Positions 53,648 to 62,633 are shown, counted from the stretch's first letter. The stretch is DNA of 64,000 nucleotides from Shimia aestuarii (GCF_022814865.1 NZ_JAKVRD010000003.1:32001-96000); one strand, 5' to 3'. Notes: a model not told the origin generated them from the letters alone. Numbers and translations are program-made.

Positions 53648-53977
53648 TCACCGCGCGACGGCTGCCGCGCAATCTTTGCACAATGGCGCATCCGGAAGCA
53701 CATCCAAACGTTCAGGCGAGATTTCGTCGCCACACCGGACGCAAATGCCGTATTCTCCATCACGTATCCGCTTTAATGCTGCACGAATACGCAGGATTTC
53801 GTCTTGCCCGCTTTGCCCAAGCTGTTCGAGAACCTCGTCCCCTTCCCGCTCCACGGCAGCTTCTTCCCAGTCTTTGGAGGGCGGATTGTCCAGCTCGTCT
53901 TCGATCTCGTGAAGACGCGTATCCAACTCCCGAAGACGGTCCATAAGCGCGGTCTTGCGTGCTTCGATATCAATCAT
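53648..53977 (-). CDS. DksA/TraR-type zinc finger protein
   Basis: This is a 109-residue protein with an N-terminal coiled coil (about 1-70) and a four-cysteine zinc finger (CVRC ... CKDC, about 80-104). It is shorter than DksA and resembles the TraR/YbiI-like paralogues that bind RNA polymerase through the secondary channel. ATG 53977 follows GAAGGAAC. The shared intergenic region with the persulfide operon carries a perfect FNR box. Confidence 0.85.
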   Translation of the reverse strand: MIDIEARKTALMDRLRELDTRLHEIEDELDNPPSKDWEEAAVEREGDEVLEQLGQSGQDEILRIRAALKRIRDGEYGICVRCGDEISPERLDVLPDAPLCKDCAAAVAR

Positions 53978-54030
53978 CGCGTGTTCCTTCAATTGCCGAA
54001 ACACCCTGTCATGAACACTTCAAGAAGGCA

Positions 54031-54044
54031 TTGACATAGGTCAA
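54031..54044. promoter_or_regulatory. FNR/FnrL-type box
   Basis: TTGACATAGGTCAA matches the consensus TTGA-N6-TCAA of FNR-family regulators without mismatch and is a full inverted repeat. It lies 67 bases before the persulfide dioxygenase-like gene and 54 before the DksA-like gene on the other strand. A possible promoter for the rightward gene is TTGCGA (54059-54064) with TATATG (54081-54086). Control of one or both directions by an oxygen-sensing FnrL is inferred. Confidence 0.65.
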
Positions 54045-54110
54045 CCGTCAGTCGCCCCTTGCGACACATGCGCAAAGCCTTATATGTTCCTTCGAAACGG
54101 AGGTAGCGAC

Positions 54111-54974
54111 ATGAACCCTGAAGTCACCGCATTCTTTGACGACGCCACGAATACGATTTCCTACGTCGTGAAAGACCCGCAAGGCACTTCTTGTGCCATC
54201 ATCGATAGTGTCCTCGACTTTGACTATTCCTCGGGCCGCACAGATACCAAATCCGCAGACGCCGTGATCGCGCATGTGCAGAAGGAAGGGCTGACCGTGG
54301 AATGGCTCCTCGAAAGCCACGTCCATGCCGACCACCTCTCGGCCGCGCCCTATATTCAGGAACGCGTCGGCGGCAAGATCGGCATCGGCGATCGGATCAA
54401 GATCGTGCAGGACACGTTCGGCAAGGTCTTCAACGAGGGCACCGAATTCCAACGCGACGGGAGCCAGTTTGACCAGCTGTTCCAAGAAGGCGACAGCTTT
54501 CACATCGGCCAGCTGCGCGGCGACGTGTTGCACACGCCGGGCCATACGCCCGCCTGCCTCACCTATGTGATCGGCGACGCGGCTTTTGTGGGCGATACGC
54601 TTTTCATGCCCGATTTCGGCACCGCGCGCTGCGATTTCCCCGGCGGCTCGTCCGAGACGCTCTACAATTCGATCCAGAAAATCCTCGCCCTGCCGGATGA
54701 AACCCGCATCTTCGTCGGCCACGATTACAAGGCGCCGGGCCGTGATGAATACGCATGGGAAACCACGGTCGGGGAACAGAAGGCCGCGAATATCCATGTC
54801 GGCGCTGGCAAGGACAAGAACACCTTCGTGGAGATGCGCGACACCCGCGATGCCACCCTCGCCATGCCCAAGCTCATCATCCCCTCGCTGCAGGTCAACA
54901 TGCGCGCGGGCCAAATGCCCGAGCCCGACGAGCAGGGCGATGTCTTCCTCAAAGTGCCGGTCAACAAACTATAA
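54111..54974 (+). CDS. Metallo-beta-lactamase-fold hydrolase, persulfide dioxygenase-like
   Basis: This is a 287-residue protein. The iron/zinc site is seen as H70-x-H72-x-D74-H75 (ESHVHADHL), H145 (HTPGHT) and D162 (GDTLF), with the last His in FVGHDYK. It belongs to the Blh/ETHE1-like group that oxidises glutathione persulfide. GGAGG precedes ATG 54111. It heads an operon with two YeeE/YedE halves and a DUF442 protein, all linked to sulfide or thiosulfate handling. Confidence 0.85.
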   Translation: MNPEVTAFFDDATNTISYVVKDPQGTSCAIIDSVLDFDYSSGRTDTKSADAVIAHVQKEGLTVEWLLESHVHADHLSAAPYIQERVGGKIGIGDRIKIVQDTFGKVFNEGTEFQRDGSQFDQLFQEGDSFHIGQLRGDVLHTPGHTPACLTYVIGDAAFVGDTLFMPDFGTARCDFPGGSSETLYNSIQKILALPDETRIFVGHDYKAPGRDEYAWETTVGEQKAANIHVGAGKDKNTFVEMRDTRDATLAMPKLIIPSLQVNMRAGQMPEPDEQGDVFLKVPVNKL

Positions 54975-55072
54975 GGGCCACCCCCAACAAGACGGCGCAT
55001 CCACCGCGAACAGGGATGCGCCGCGCTTTCTCATCGCTTCGGCGGTGCCAAGGACTGAAAAAGGAAACGCAT

Positions 55073-55510
55073 ATGTTTGACTCCATTCCCGCAGACTGGA
55101 TCTGGGGCCTGATCGGGGGCCTAGTGATCGGCACCGGCGGCGCGGTTTACCTCCTCGCCAATGGCCGCATTATGGGCGCAAGCGGTATTCTCGGCGGGCT
55201 CGTCGATGGGTCTGGCCGCAATAGCGCGGGCGAGCGCCTCGCCTTCCTCGCCGGGGTGGTGCTTTTGCCAATCCTCCTCAACCCGATCTACCGCCCCTTC
55301 TCCACCCATGCGAGCGAGAACCTCGCAGTGCTGATCTCGGCAGGACTTCTCGTTGGCATCGGCACACGCATCGCCAATGGCTGCACCTCTGGGCATGGCG
55401 TCTGTGGCATCTCGCGCTTTTCCCTGCGCGGCATCGTCGCAACGGTGTTCTACATCCTCGCGGGCGGCCTGACCGTCCTCCTGTTCCGTCACATCCTGGG
55501 GGTCATCTGA
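55073..55510 (+). CDS. YeeE/YedE family membrane protein, first half
   Basis: This is a 145-residue protein with about four helices. It carries GRIMGASGILGG and GTRIANGCTSGHGVCGISR, the Cys-containing loop of the YeeE/YedE family (thiosulfate or sulfur-compound uptake). AAGGAAA precedes the ATG. It overlaps the next gene by one base (TGATG), and the two probably make one heteromeric transporter. Confidence 0.88.
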   Translation: MFDSIPADWIWGLIGGLVIGTGGAVYLLANGRIMGASGILGGLVDGSGRNSAGERLAFLAGVVLLPILLNPIYRPFSTHASENLAVLISAGLLVGIGTRIANGCTSGHGVCGISRFSLRGIVATVFYILAGGLTVLLFRHILGVI

Positions 55511-55944
55511 TGCAACGCAAGATCTTTGCTTTTCTCGCTGGGGGCCTCTTTGGCGCAGGCCTATTCATCTCCGGCATGACCGACACCAAGAAGGTGCAGG
55601 GCTGGCTTGATGTCTTTGGCGACTGGGATCCGACACTGGCCTTCGTCATGGGCGGGGCGATCCTGCCGATGCTCATCGCTTGGCGCCTCACACAGGGCCG
55701 CAAACCGCTTGTCGGCGGCACCTTCCCCGAGCGCGCCAAGGCGGAAACGGATTCCGACCTTGTCGTCGGCTCGGTCCTCTTCGGCGCAGGCTGGGGGCTC
55801 GCCGGCCTTTGCCCCGGCCCGGCCATCGCTTCGCTAAGCTACGGCGGCTGGCCCCATTGGGTCTTCTTCGGCGCGATGCTCCTTGGCATGGCCCTGACCC
55901 CGGCCCTGCGACGCGCGGTCGATGGGCGCGGCTCTGCCGCCTGA
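55510..55944 (+). CDS. YeeE/YedE family membrane protein, second half (DUF6691)
   Basis: This is a 144-residue protein with about four helices. GLFGAGLFISGMTDTKKVQG opens it, and GAGWGLAGLCPGPAIASL carries the second conserved cysteine. It pairs with the preceding gene as the other half of a YeeE/YedE transporter, as in BigR-type sulfide operons. Confidence 0.88.
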   Translation: MQRKIFAFLAGGLFGAGLFISGMTDTKKVQGWLDVFGDWDPTLAFVMGGAILPMLIAWRLTQGRKPLVGGTFPERAKAETDSDLVVGSVLFGAGWGLAGLCPGPAIASLSYGGWPHWVFFGAMLLGMALTPALRRAVDGRGSAA

Positions 55945-56042
55945 CACCAGCCCGAGACCACCGGCAGGCGATCTCCCCACCAGAGGCCGCCTGTTGCAAA
56001 AGCCTCGTTGCAGGCCTTTCTCGATACGGTATAGAAGACCAT

Positions 56043-56480
56043 ATGGACGCGCGTAAAATCACCGATAGCTATTTCGTTGCCCCGCAAATCGCGGTGGAAG
56101 ACATACCTGCCCTTGCCGAGGCCGGATTTACCCGGATCATCTGCAATCGCCCGGACGAAGAAGTGCCGCCAGAGCTTCAGGCCGACGCCCTGCGCGCGGC
56201 CGCAGAGGCCGCGGGTCTCGCGTTCGTGCTCAATCCGGTCTCGAATGCTGGCATGACCCCGGACAACATCGCCCTTCAGCAAGACGCGCTGGCGACGGAA
56301 ACCGGCAAGACGCTGGCCTATTGCCGCTCTGGCACACGGTCGACCTTCGTCTGGGGCCTCGCCAATGCCGGGGCTCTCGCGCCCGAGACCATTCTCACCG
56401 CCGCGGCAGAGGCCGGCTATGATCTCTCGCCGATCCAACCCTATCTCGAAGCACAGTCACAGGGTGACTCAGGCGGGTAA
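56043..56480 (+). CDS. DUF442 / TIGR01244 sulfur transferase-like protein
   Basis: This 145-residue protein carries a phosphatase-like P-loop CRSGTRS with C94 and R99. The family (beta-lactamase-hydrolase-like N-domain, DUF442) is fused to a metallo-hydrolase in Blh of Agrobacterium and Xylella; here it is separate and lies at the other end of the operon. It probably acts on sulfane sulfur. The final 12 bases overlap the opposing FliM-like gene. Confidence 0.85.
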   Translation: MDARKITDSYFVAPQIAVEDIPALAEAGFTRIICNRPDEEVPPELQADALRAAAEAAGLAFVLNPVSNAGMTPDNIALQQDALATETGKTLAYCRSGTRSTFVWGLANAGALAPETILTAAAEAGYDLSPIQPYLEAQSQGDSGG

Positions 56481-57563
56481 CGCCTCTGGCAGCTCCGCTT
56501 CGTCCAACAAATCATCGAGATCCTCTAGCGGGTCTTCCGCCGAAGGCGCGACAGGCGCATCAAGGCCCTCTGCTGCGTCAACCTCCTCCGCGACCGCCAC
56601 CGCCTCAAGCGGCACCTCCGCCACATCCGGCGTCTCCGAAAGCGCATCGCGCAATGACGGCGCGGGGGGCTTCGATGTCTCCAGGACCGCCTCGTCGCGG
56701 CTCCGGTCTTGCCCGGTTCTAAGCCGCACGGCACGAAAACCATGCAACTGGCCAAGCGTGACCGAAAGACCGCCGCCGTCGCCCCCCATCTCGAGCCGCG
56801 CCTCCTTGAGGGCACCCGGCGGGAGGGCAATCATCTCTCCAACCTGCAACCCCTGTAGCCGCGCCAACGGCAAGGGTACCCGCGCCAGCACCGCATCGAG
56901 CGTCGCCTGTGCCGTCAACACACCCGCGCGCAGGCTCTCGCCCGGGGGGACCGGGGTCTTTTCCTCTTTCTCTGCGCATTGTGGGGCCTCGACCTTGTCG
57001 GGAAAGGCAAAAACCATCCGCCCTTCCCGCACGCCCCCCATGAGCGCCACGTCCAATTCGAACACATGGTAAAGCCCCTCATTCAACGCCAGAACAAGCG
57101 CCCGCGCGGCGCCGACCATCGCTCCGAACCCATAGCCACAGCCCCAAGGCCCCCCGCCATCCGCCACGAGCGCCTCGCTGAACCGCACAAGGCAATCGTC
57201 TAGCAACGGGGCAAGGAGCGCCGCGTCTACCCGGGTCGCCGCCCGCGCCACATCGGCCCGCGACGGGATATGACCAATCGTCTGGTGCTCGACCAAGCCA
57301 CCAAGCAGCGCCATGTCGAGGCCGAACCCGGCCCCGGGGCGCCCTTCCAAGAGGGCAAGAAAGCCGCTTCCGTCAAGAAGCCCGCGCACCTCTTCGAGCG
57401 GGCGCAGGGATTGATGCACCGCCCGCACCTCAACCGACAATCCAAGCCTGCGGTCCGCTGCGGTTTCCAACGCGCGCCGCAACTGGCGCGCAACCGGAAG
57501 CCCCGCACCGGTTTTCGGCGAGGTCATCTTCTGCAGGATCGATGGTTTGGCGGTCTCAGGCAT
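56469..57563 (-). CDS. FliM/FliN (SpoA) domain protein, solitary
   Basis: This is a 364-residue protein. The middle part (GFGLDMALLGGLVEHQTIG, RVDAALLAPLLDDCLVRF) resembles the FliM middle domain and the later part (PLPLARLQGLQVGEMIALPP) the SpoA fold of flagellar C-ring proteins. A 90-residue Ala/Glu/Asp-rich tail follows. No other flagellar or type III gene is near. The ribosome site before ATG 57563 is weak. It may be a divergent flagellar switch component. Confidence 0.75.
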   Translation of the reverse strand: MPETAKPSILQKMTSPKTGAGLPVARQLRRALETAADRRLGLSVEVRAVHQSLRPLEEVRGLLDGSGFLALLEGRPGAGFGLDMALLGGLVEHQTIGHIPSRADVARAATRVDAALLAPLLDDCLVRFSEALVADGGGPWGCGYGFGAMVGAARALVLALNEGLYHVFELDVALMGGVREGRMVFAFPDKVEAPQCAEKEEKTPVPPGESLRAGVLTAQATLDAVLARVPLPLARLQGLQVGEMIALPPGALKEARLEMGGDGGGLSVTLGQLHGFRAVRLRTGQDRSRDEAVLETSKPPAPSLRDALSETPDVAEVPLEAVAVAEEVDAAEGLDAPVAPSAEDPLEDLDDLLDEAELPEALPA

Positions 57564-57631
57564 GGGTCATGGCATTCTGCGTCATGCCCAATCCTTAACG
57601 CGCCTGGGTTACCAAGCCCTTTACAGGCCTG

Positions 57632-60322
57632 TCATTGCGCGGCCATTGCGCTTGATGCTGGCAGGATCACACGAAACGCCGCACCGCCCTGTCCCGGCAG
57701 ATAGCTGACCGATCCGCCAAGCCGCGCCATGATCTCGCGACAGATCGCCAGCCCAAGCCCCGCCCCGCCGGCACGCATCGCGCCAACGCGGGCGAATTTC
57801 TCGAAGATCACCGCTTGATCGTTCTTCGATATCCCCGACCCGTTGTCGATGAAATCAATCAAAATGGTGTCATCACGATGGGTCACCCGAAGCACGAGTT
57901 CGGGCACCTCCGCGTCGCAATATTTGCGCGCGTTCGAGATGAGATTGATAAACACCTGACTAAGCCGGTCGAGATCCGTGCTAAGCAGCACCGTTTCCTG
58001 CGCCGTGTCGCGGCTGATCTTTAGGCCCTCTTGCCCGCTTCCCGTCAGCGCCGAGGCAATCGCATGGTCAAGAACCCGCGAGAGCTGTCCTTGCTGGATA
58101 TTGAGGTTCACCTGACCGTTTTCCAACACGCTGAGGTCAAGAAGATCATCCAAAAGCCGCGTCAAGCGCAGCGCTTCATCATGGATGATCGAGGCGTATT
58201 TGACTTGCTCCGTCTCGCTAAGCTTTTCGCTGTCCCGCAGGATTTCCGAAAACGCCCGGATCGATGTCATCGGCGTGCGCAATTCATGACTCACCTGACT
58301 GAGGAAGGCGTCTTTCTGAACCGAAATCTGCTGTAGCTTCTCGTTGGCCTGCCGCAATTGCCGCGCCGTGCGCGCCTGCTCTTCGGATTTCGCCTCAAGA
58401 CGGTTGGAGTATTCCATCATCTGCGCCGTCTCATCCGCCACCGCTAGCAGGTCTTCCACCGAGACAGAGGCGCCGCCGACAATCTGCCCGATCATCGCAT
58501 GCGCCGTTGCCGTGCCGACCGAGCCGGACAACGCGCGTTCCAGCGCCTGTAGGAAATCCGGCGTGGTGTCCGGGAGATAGCCGCTCACACCCTGCCGCCG
58601 CGCTTCGCTCTCAAACAGGGCCTGCGCCTCGCGCGCCCCAAGGATACGCTGCGACATGATCATCAGGTCTTCGCTCTGCGCCGCATTCCCGCTCCAGCTT
58701 TGCGGGGTTGAGCTATGTTCATAGACGTTGACGAATTGCGCGCCCTGCAAACGCTCAAGCGGCGTCGGGAAGCCGAGCATGGAAGCAAGCACAAAGCTCA
58801 ACCCGTTGAGAGAGATAGACCACAGGATCGCGTGCACCATCGGGTCGATCCCCTCGATCCCGAATAGCGCCTGTGGACGCAGCCAGGACCAACCGAACAA
58901 CCCCTCCTGCATAATCTGTGTCGGCATGAGCACATCCGGGCCGAAACTCGGCAGAAGCAGGCAATAGACCCAGACCACAAAGCCAACGCTCAGCCCCGTG
59001 AACGCGCCAACCCGCGTTGCCCCGCGCCAGAACACACCGCCAAGAAGCACCGGCAGAAACTGCGCCACCCCGGCAAAGGAGACAAGCCCGATCGAGGCCA
59101 GCGCCGCGCCGCCGCCGGAAAAGCGGAAGTAGAGATAGCCAAGCACCACAACCCCTGCGATCGAGAACCGCCGCGCCATGATAACCACGTTGCGCACGTC
59201 GCCCGACACCATCGCACCGCTGCCCGTCAACGAGAGCCAGATCGGCATAACGATATGGTTCGAAACCATCGTCGAAAGCGCCAAGGCCGCGACGATGACC
59301 ATGGAGGTTGCCGAAGAAAACCCACCAATAAAGGAAAGCATCGCAAGCCCCTCCTTCCCCATGGCCAAAGGCAAGGTCAGGACAAAAAGGTCCGGGTTCG
59401 ACCCTTCCGGCAACAGGTCGAGCCCGGTGACGGCAATCGGCACCACAAACAGGCTCATCACCATGAGATAGGCAGGAAAGGCCCAGGACGCGGTGCGCAG
59501 ATGGCCCTCGTCATCATTCTCGACCACCATGACCTGGAACATCCGCGGCAGGCAGAGGAAGGCCGCCGCCGACAGGAAGATAAGAGACGCCCAGCGATCA
59601 CCCCGCATCTGCCAATGTCCGATCTCTGACGCATCAATGCGCGCCATCATTTCACCGACACCCCCGACAACGCCCCAGACGACGAAGGCCCCGACGCACA
59701 ATAGCGCGAATAGCTTCACAATCGCTTCGACCGCAATGGCGATCACGACCCCATGGTGGCGTTCATTGACATCAAGGTTGCGCGTCCCGAACAGGATCGT
59801 GAAAAGCGCCAGACCCATCGCCACGAGAAGCGCCGTGGAATCCATATCGGCCAGCGCGCCATTGCTCTCGGAGGCATCGGCAAACACCGAGAAACTGAGG
59901 GTCACGGACTGAAGCTGCAACGCGATATAGGGCGTCGTGCCGATCACGGCGAGCACCGTGACTCCGATCGCCAACAGGTTCGATTTGCCATAGCGCGACG
60001 AAATCAAGTCGGCGATGGAGGTGACGCGCTGCGTGCGTCCGATCCGCACCAGTTTTCGCAGGCACCACCACCAGCCGATCATCACAAGCGTCGGACCGAT
60101 ATAGATGGTCAGGTATTCCATCCCCGAACGCGCCGCATACCCAACCGCGCCATAAAACGTCCAAGCGGTGCAATAGATCGAAAGGGAGAGCGTGTAGACC
60201 AACGGCGATCGCAACCAGCCGCCCTGTCCCTGCCGCGCCGCGCGCTCGGCACCAAAGGCCACCGCGAACAGGAAAGTCACGTAAACAAGGCAAACCGCGA
60301 CAAGGATATTCATTGTCGCCAT
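57632..60322 (-). CDS. Sensor histidine kinase with sodium/solute symporter input domain (CrbS-like)
   Basis: This is an 896-residue membrane protein. Residues 1-500 form an SLC5/SSS transporter-like domain of about 13 helices. A linker and coiled coil (about 600-665) lead to the kinase. The phosphoacceptor His679 lies in SQVSHELRTPMTSIRAF, the N-box in FINLISNARKY, and the ATP lid in DNGSGIS and GLGLAICREI. CrbS of Vibrio with this architecture controls the acetate switch through acs; this homologue lacks a C-terminal receiver, which is supplied by the separate gene at 60.6 kb. The ligand is unknown. Confidence 0.9.
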   Translation of the reverse strand: MATMNILVAVCLVYVTFLFAVAFGAERAARQGQGGWLRSPLVYTLSLSIYCTAWTFYGAVGYAARSGMEYLTIYIGPTLVMIGWWWCLRKLVRIGRTQRVTSIADLISSRYGKSNLLAIGVTVLAVIGTTPYIALQLQSVTLSFSVFADASESNGALADMDSTALLVAMGLALFTILFGTRNLDVNERHHGVVIAIAVEAIVKLFALLCVGAFVVWGVVGGVGEMMARIDASEIGHWQMRGDRWASLIFLSAAAFLCLPRMFQVMVVENDDEGHLRTASWAFPAYLMVMSLFVVPIAVTGLDLLPEGSNPDLFVLTLPLAMGKEGLAMLSFIGGFSSATSMVIVAALALSTMVSNHIVMPIWLSLTGSGAMVSGDVRNVVIMARRFSIAGVVVLGYLYFRFSGGGAALASIGLVSFAGVAQFLPVLLGGVFWRGATRVGAFTGLSVGFVVWVYCLLLPSFGPDVLMPTQIMQEGLFGWSWLRPQALFGIEGIDPMVHAILWSISLNGLSFVLASMLGFPTPLERLQGAQFVNVYEHSSTPQSWSGNAAQSEDLMIMSQRILGAREAQALFESEARRQGVSGYLPDTTPDFLQALERALSGSVGTATAHAMIGQIVGGASVSVEDLLAVADETAQMMEYSNRLEAKSEEQARTARQLRQANEKLQQISVQKDAFLSQVSHELRTPMTSIRAFSEILRDSEKLSETEQVKYASIIHDEALRLTRLLDDLLDLSVLENGQVNLNIQQGQLSRVLDHAIASALTGSGQEGLKISRDTAQETVLLSTDLDRLSQVFINLISNARKYCDAEVPELVLRVTHRDDTILIDFIDNGSGISKNDQAVIFEKFARVGAMRAGGAGLGLAICREIMARLGGSVSYLPGQGGAAFRVILPASSAMAAQ

Positions 60323-60328
60323 GGCGGC

Positions 60329-60595
60329 CTACCCGTCCTTGCGCTCAAGATCGAGCCCCGAGCGACGCAGGAAAAGCGACACAACCGCACTCACCAAGAC
60401 CATGAAGAACCAGACCCCGAATATATAGATGATGGCTTCGGAAGTGGTCACCGAACTGTCCGGCCCACTTGGCCAGAGCAGCGGCACAGCCCAAAGCAGG
60501 CCGCCAATCAAGGGAAGGATGCGCAGAAAATCAACAAGGCGACGGCCACGATAGCCCTGCCGCTCGAGGAAGAGAGGAGAGCGTCCTTCGCTCAC
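60329..60595 (-). CDS. Small two-helix membrane protein of the sensor operon
   Basis: This is an 88-residue protein with a basic N-tail (ERQGYRGRRLVDFL), two helices (about 24-42 and 52-76) and a charged C-tail. Its ATG overlaps the response regulator stop (ATGA) and it ends six bases before the sensor kinase. Size and topology copy the DUF4212 small subunit in front of the symporter at 25 kb, although the sequences are not alike. It may be an accessory subunit of the sensor. Confidence 0.8.
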   Translation of the reverse strand: MSEGRSPLFLERQGYRGRRLVDFLRILPLIGGLLWAVPLLWPSGPDSSVTTSEAIIYIFGVWFFMVLVSAVVSLFLRRSGLDLERKDG

Positions 60596-60960
60596 GTCTC
60601 GACCAACTCGCGCACCGCCTCCAGCATCTCTGCATTCGAGAACGGTTTGGTCATAAAGCGATTGACCCCGGCCTTTTCGGCCATCTCACGATCCTTGAGC
60701 TGTCCCCGCGCCGTCAGCATCATCACCGGCAAGTCCCCCGGCCCGAGCTTTTCGCGCAGCATTCGCAGGATATCGAGCCCGCTTTTGCCCGGTAACATCA
60801 CATCAAGGATGAGTAGGTCCGGCGGCGCGCCTAGCACGACATCGACCGCGTCATGTCCATTGGAATGGGTGGCCACGGCCCAGCCATCCCGCGAAAGAAT
60901 GAAACTGATGGCCTCAATGATATTCGGCTCGTCTTCAATAAGAAGAACCCTTTTGCCCAT
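60592..60960 (-). CDS. Single-domain response regulator (CheY-like)
   Basis: This 122-residue protein is a receiver domain only. The acidic pair lies in IEDEP (residues 9-12), phosphoacceptor D53 in LILDVMLPG, T83 in MLTAR and K105 in MTKPF. No DNA-binding output domain is present. ATG 60960 follows GGGAGGG. It is first in the operon with the small membrane protein and the SSS-type kinase, so it is the likely phosphorylation partner. Confidence 0.93.
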   Translation of the reverse strand: MGKRVLLIEDEPNIIEAISFILSRDGWAVATHSNGHDAVDVVLGAPPDLLILDVMLPGKSGLDILRMLREKLGPGDLPVMMLTARGQLKDREMAEKAGVNRFMTKPFSNAEMLEAVRELVET

Positions 60961-61316
60961 ACCGCTTGCCCTCCCCGACACGCGCTGTGCGTCTTATGTA
61001 GTCTGGCGATCTTATGCACAGGGCCCGTTAATGTCCACGCCTCAGTTCCGCAGCTCTCGCAGCTCACAAGGCACATGGGCGCAGGAATAGTGGTTCTATT
61101 TCAAAGCCATGCAACGACGTATGGCGCGAACCCCGCGAAACCCGAAGGGGCGAGCGGAAGGCTCGGCCTCAACTGCGTGCTTTTCCTGTCATACCACCCG
61201 GCCGTGACCGTGCAAAGCAATCCCCTGATCTCGCGCCGTTTTCGGCGTTGAGGCGTGGCCATCCCAAAGGCCCCGCGCCTGTTGGTCCTGGTAGAAAAAA
61301 GCAGGCCAAACCACAA
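60961..61316. other. 356-base intergenic region between the sensor operon and the ScfR gene
   Basis: No gene is supported. Short open frames here lack ribosome sites and similarity. A weak CGCCG-TTTT-CGGCG hairpin lies at 61234-61247. The promoter of the response regulator operon should lie at the left end. Confidence 0.5.
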
Positions 61317-62633
61317 TCAGAGACCCTGTATGAGGATCGAAGGCTCCCGGCGCCCTTCGCAATCGACGCTCGGGCAGACCCGACAGCTCGACCCAACCTC
61401 GCGCGCCTGCGCGACCGCGCGTTCCATCGGCACCACCAACATATAAGAATGATAGAGCGGATCTTCGTTGAACGCGGCCGTGCCGATGGCCTCTGTCACG
61501 GCAAAACATTCAAACGGTCGCGCCTCGCGCCCGGTGACCGTGACCTCCTGCCGAATGGGGCGCAACGGACGGTTCAACGCTTGGAAAAGCGGCCATTTCG
61601 GACAGGCGGCACTAAACCGCGGCACCGGAAAACCCTCGACCGGCTTGCGCAGCATCAAGGTGCCGGACCCATCACACATCACAAGCCCAAGAGACTGCGG
61701 CAAGAGCGTGTCCGACAAAATCGCGAGCCGCCGGAAGACGGTGGCCATCGACACCCGGAAATGCTGCATGATCTGCGTGAACTCCATGCCGTGCTGCTCA
61801 AGCACGCCCGACAATTCGTCCCGCGGCATCACCCGCGCATCGGCCCGCAACTGACGCAGCGCCGCCAAGGCGAGATCGCGCGCGCCCTGCGAGGTCAGCT
61901 GCGGCTGCTCTGCGATAAAGGCCTCGAGGTCAAGCTGCGCCTCCGCGTCCGCCTCTTCGAACTGCGGAAAGTGATAGCGGTGCGCCGCAAGCATCGCCTC
62001 AACCTCTTCCATCGGTGAGGTGAGGCTCGCCCCCACGTCCCCGGCTCCGTCGAGGTATGACACAAGCTGCTGGGTGCTCTCGGCAAGACGGCGACTGTCC
62101 TCGTTGAGGTTGCGCTGAAACCGCTTCTCCCATTCGGGTTCGATTTCCTGCGTTTCGGCAAGGATCGACGCGGTTGACCGGATTGCCGTCACCATCGTCA
62201 GAACCTCATGCATCGAGGTCGCAAGATGAGGGTCATGCGTAAGCCGGTCGGTCAGCGTCGCCGCCACCCGCTCCAGCGAAGCAATCCGCCGATGGTTCTC
62301 GACCACCAACTCCGCCCAGCCCGGAAACCGCCCCGCGAATTCGTCGATCCGGTCAAGCTCGGGCTGCGCGCGCCCCGTGCCCGCTGCCGCCTCACGCAGC
62401 GTCGCGATCATCGCCGCTTCCGCGCCTTCGCTGAGCAAAGAAGGCTCGACACCCAATACCTGCGCAATATCTACAAGGAGTTTGCCGCCGATTCTGCGCC
62501 GGTTGTGCTCGATCAGGTTGAGGTAGGACGCCGAGATCCCGACCTCCCGCGCCAGTTCCGATTGACGCATTCCCGACATCGCGCGGCGCTCGCGGATACG
62601 GCTTCCGGTCAAGGTGTCACGAGCCAAGGGCAT
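61317..62633 (-). CDS. ScfR-family transcriptional regulator (XRE, short-chain fatty acyl-CoA sensing)
   Basis: This is a 438-residue protein. An N-terminal XRE helix-turn-helix (SELAREVGISASYLNLIEHN, about 25-44) is followed by a large ligand domain and a C-terminal cysteine cluster (CRVCPSVDCEG), the RamB/PccR/ScfR layout. PccR of Rhodobacter sphaeroides governs propionyl-CoA assimilation and RamB of Corynebacterium governs acetate genes. It is divergent from a binding protein gene, and the shared region has TTTACAAA boxes also found before acsA, suggesting autoregulation and control of acetate use. Confidence 0.92.
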   Translation of the reverse strand: MPLARDTLTGSRIRERRAMSGMRQSELAREVGISASYLNLIEHNRRRIGGKLLVDIAQVLGVEPSLLSEGAEAAMIATLREAAAGTGRAQPELDRIDEFAGRFPGWAELVVENHRRIASLERVAATLTDRLTHDPHLATSMHEVLTMVTAIRSTASILAETQEIEPEWEKRFQRNLNEDSRRLAESTQQLVSYLDGAGDVGASLTSPMEEVEAMLAAHRYHFPQFEEADAEAQLDLEAFIAEQPQLTSQGARDLALAALRQLRADARVMPRDELSGVLEQHGMEFTQIMQHFRVSMATVFRRLAILSDTLLPQSLGLVMCDGSGTLMLRKPVEGFPVPRFSAACPKWPLFQALNRPLRPIRQEVTVTGREARPFECFAVTEAIGTAAFNEDPLYHSYMLVVPMERAVAQAREVGSSCRVCPSVDCEGRREPSILIQGL

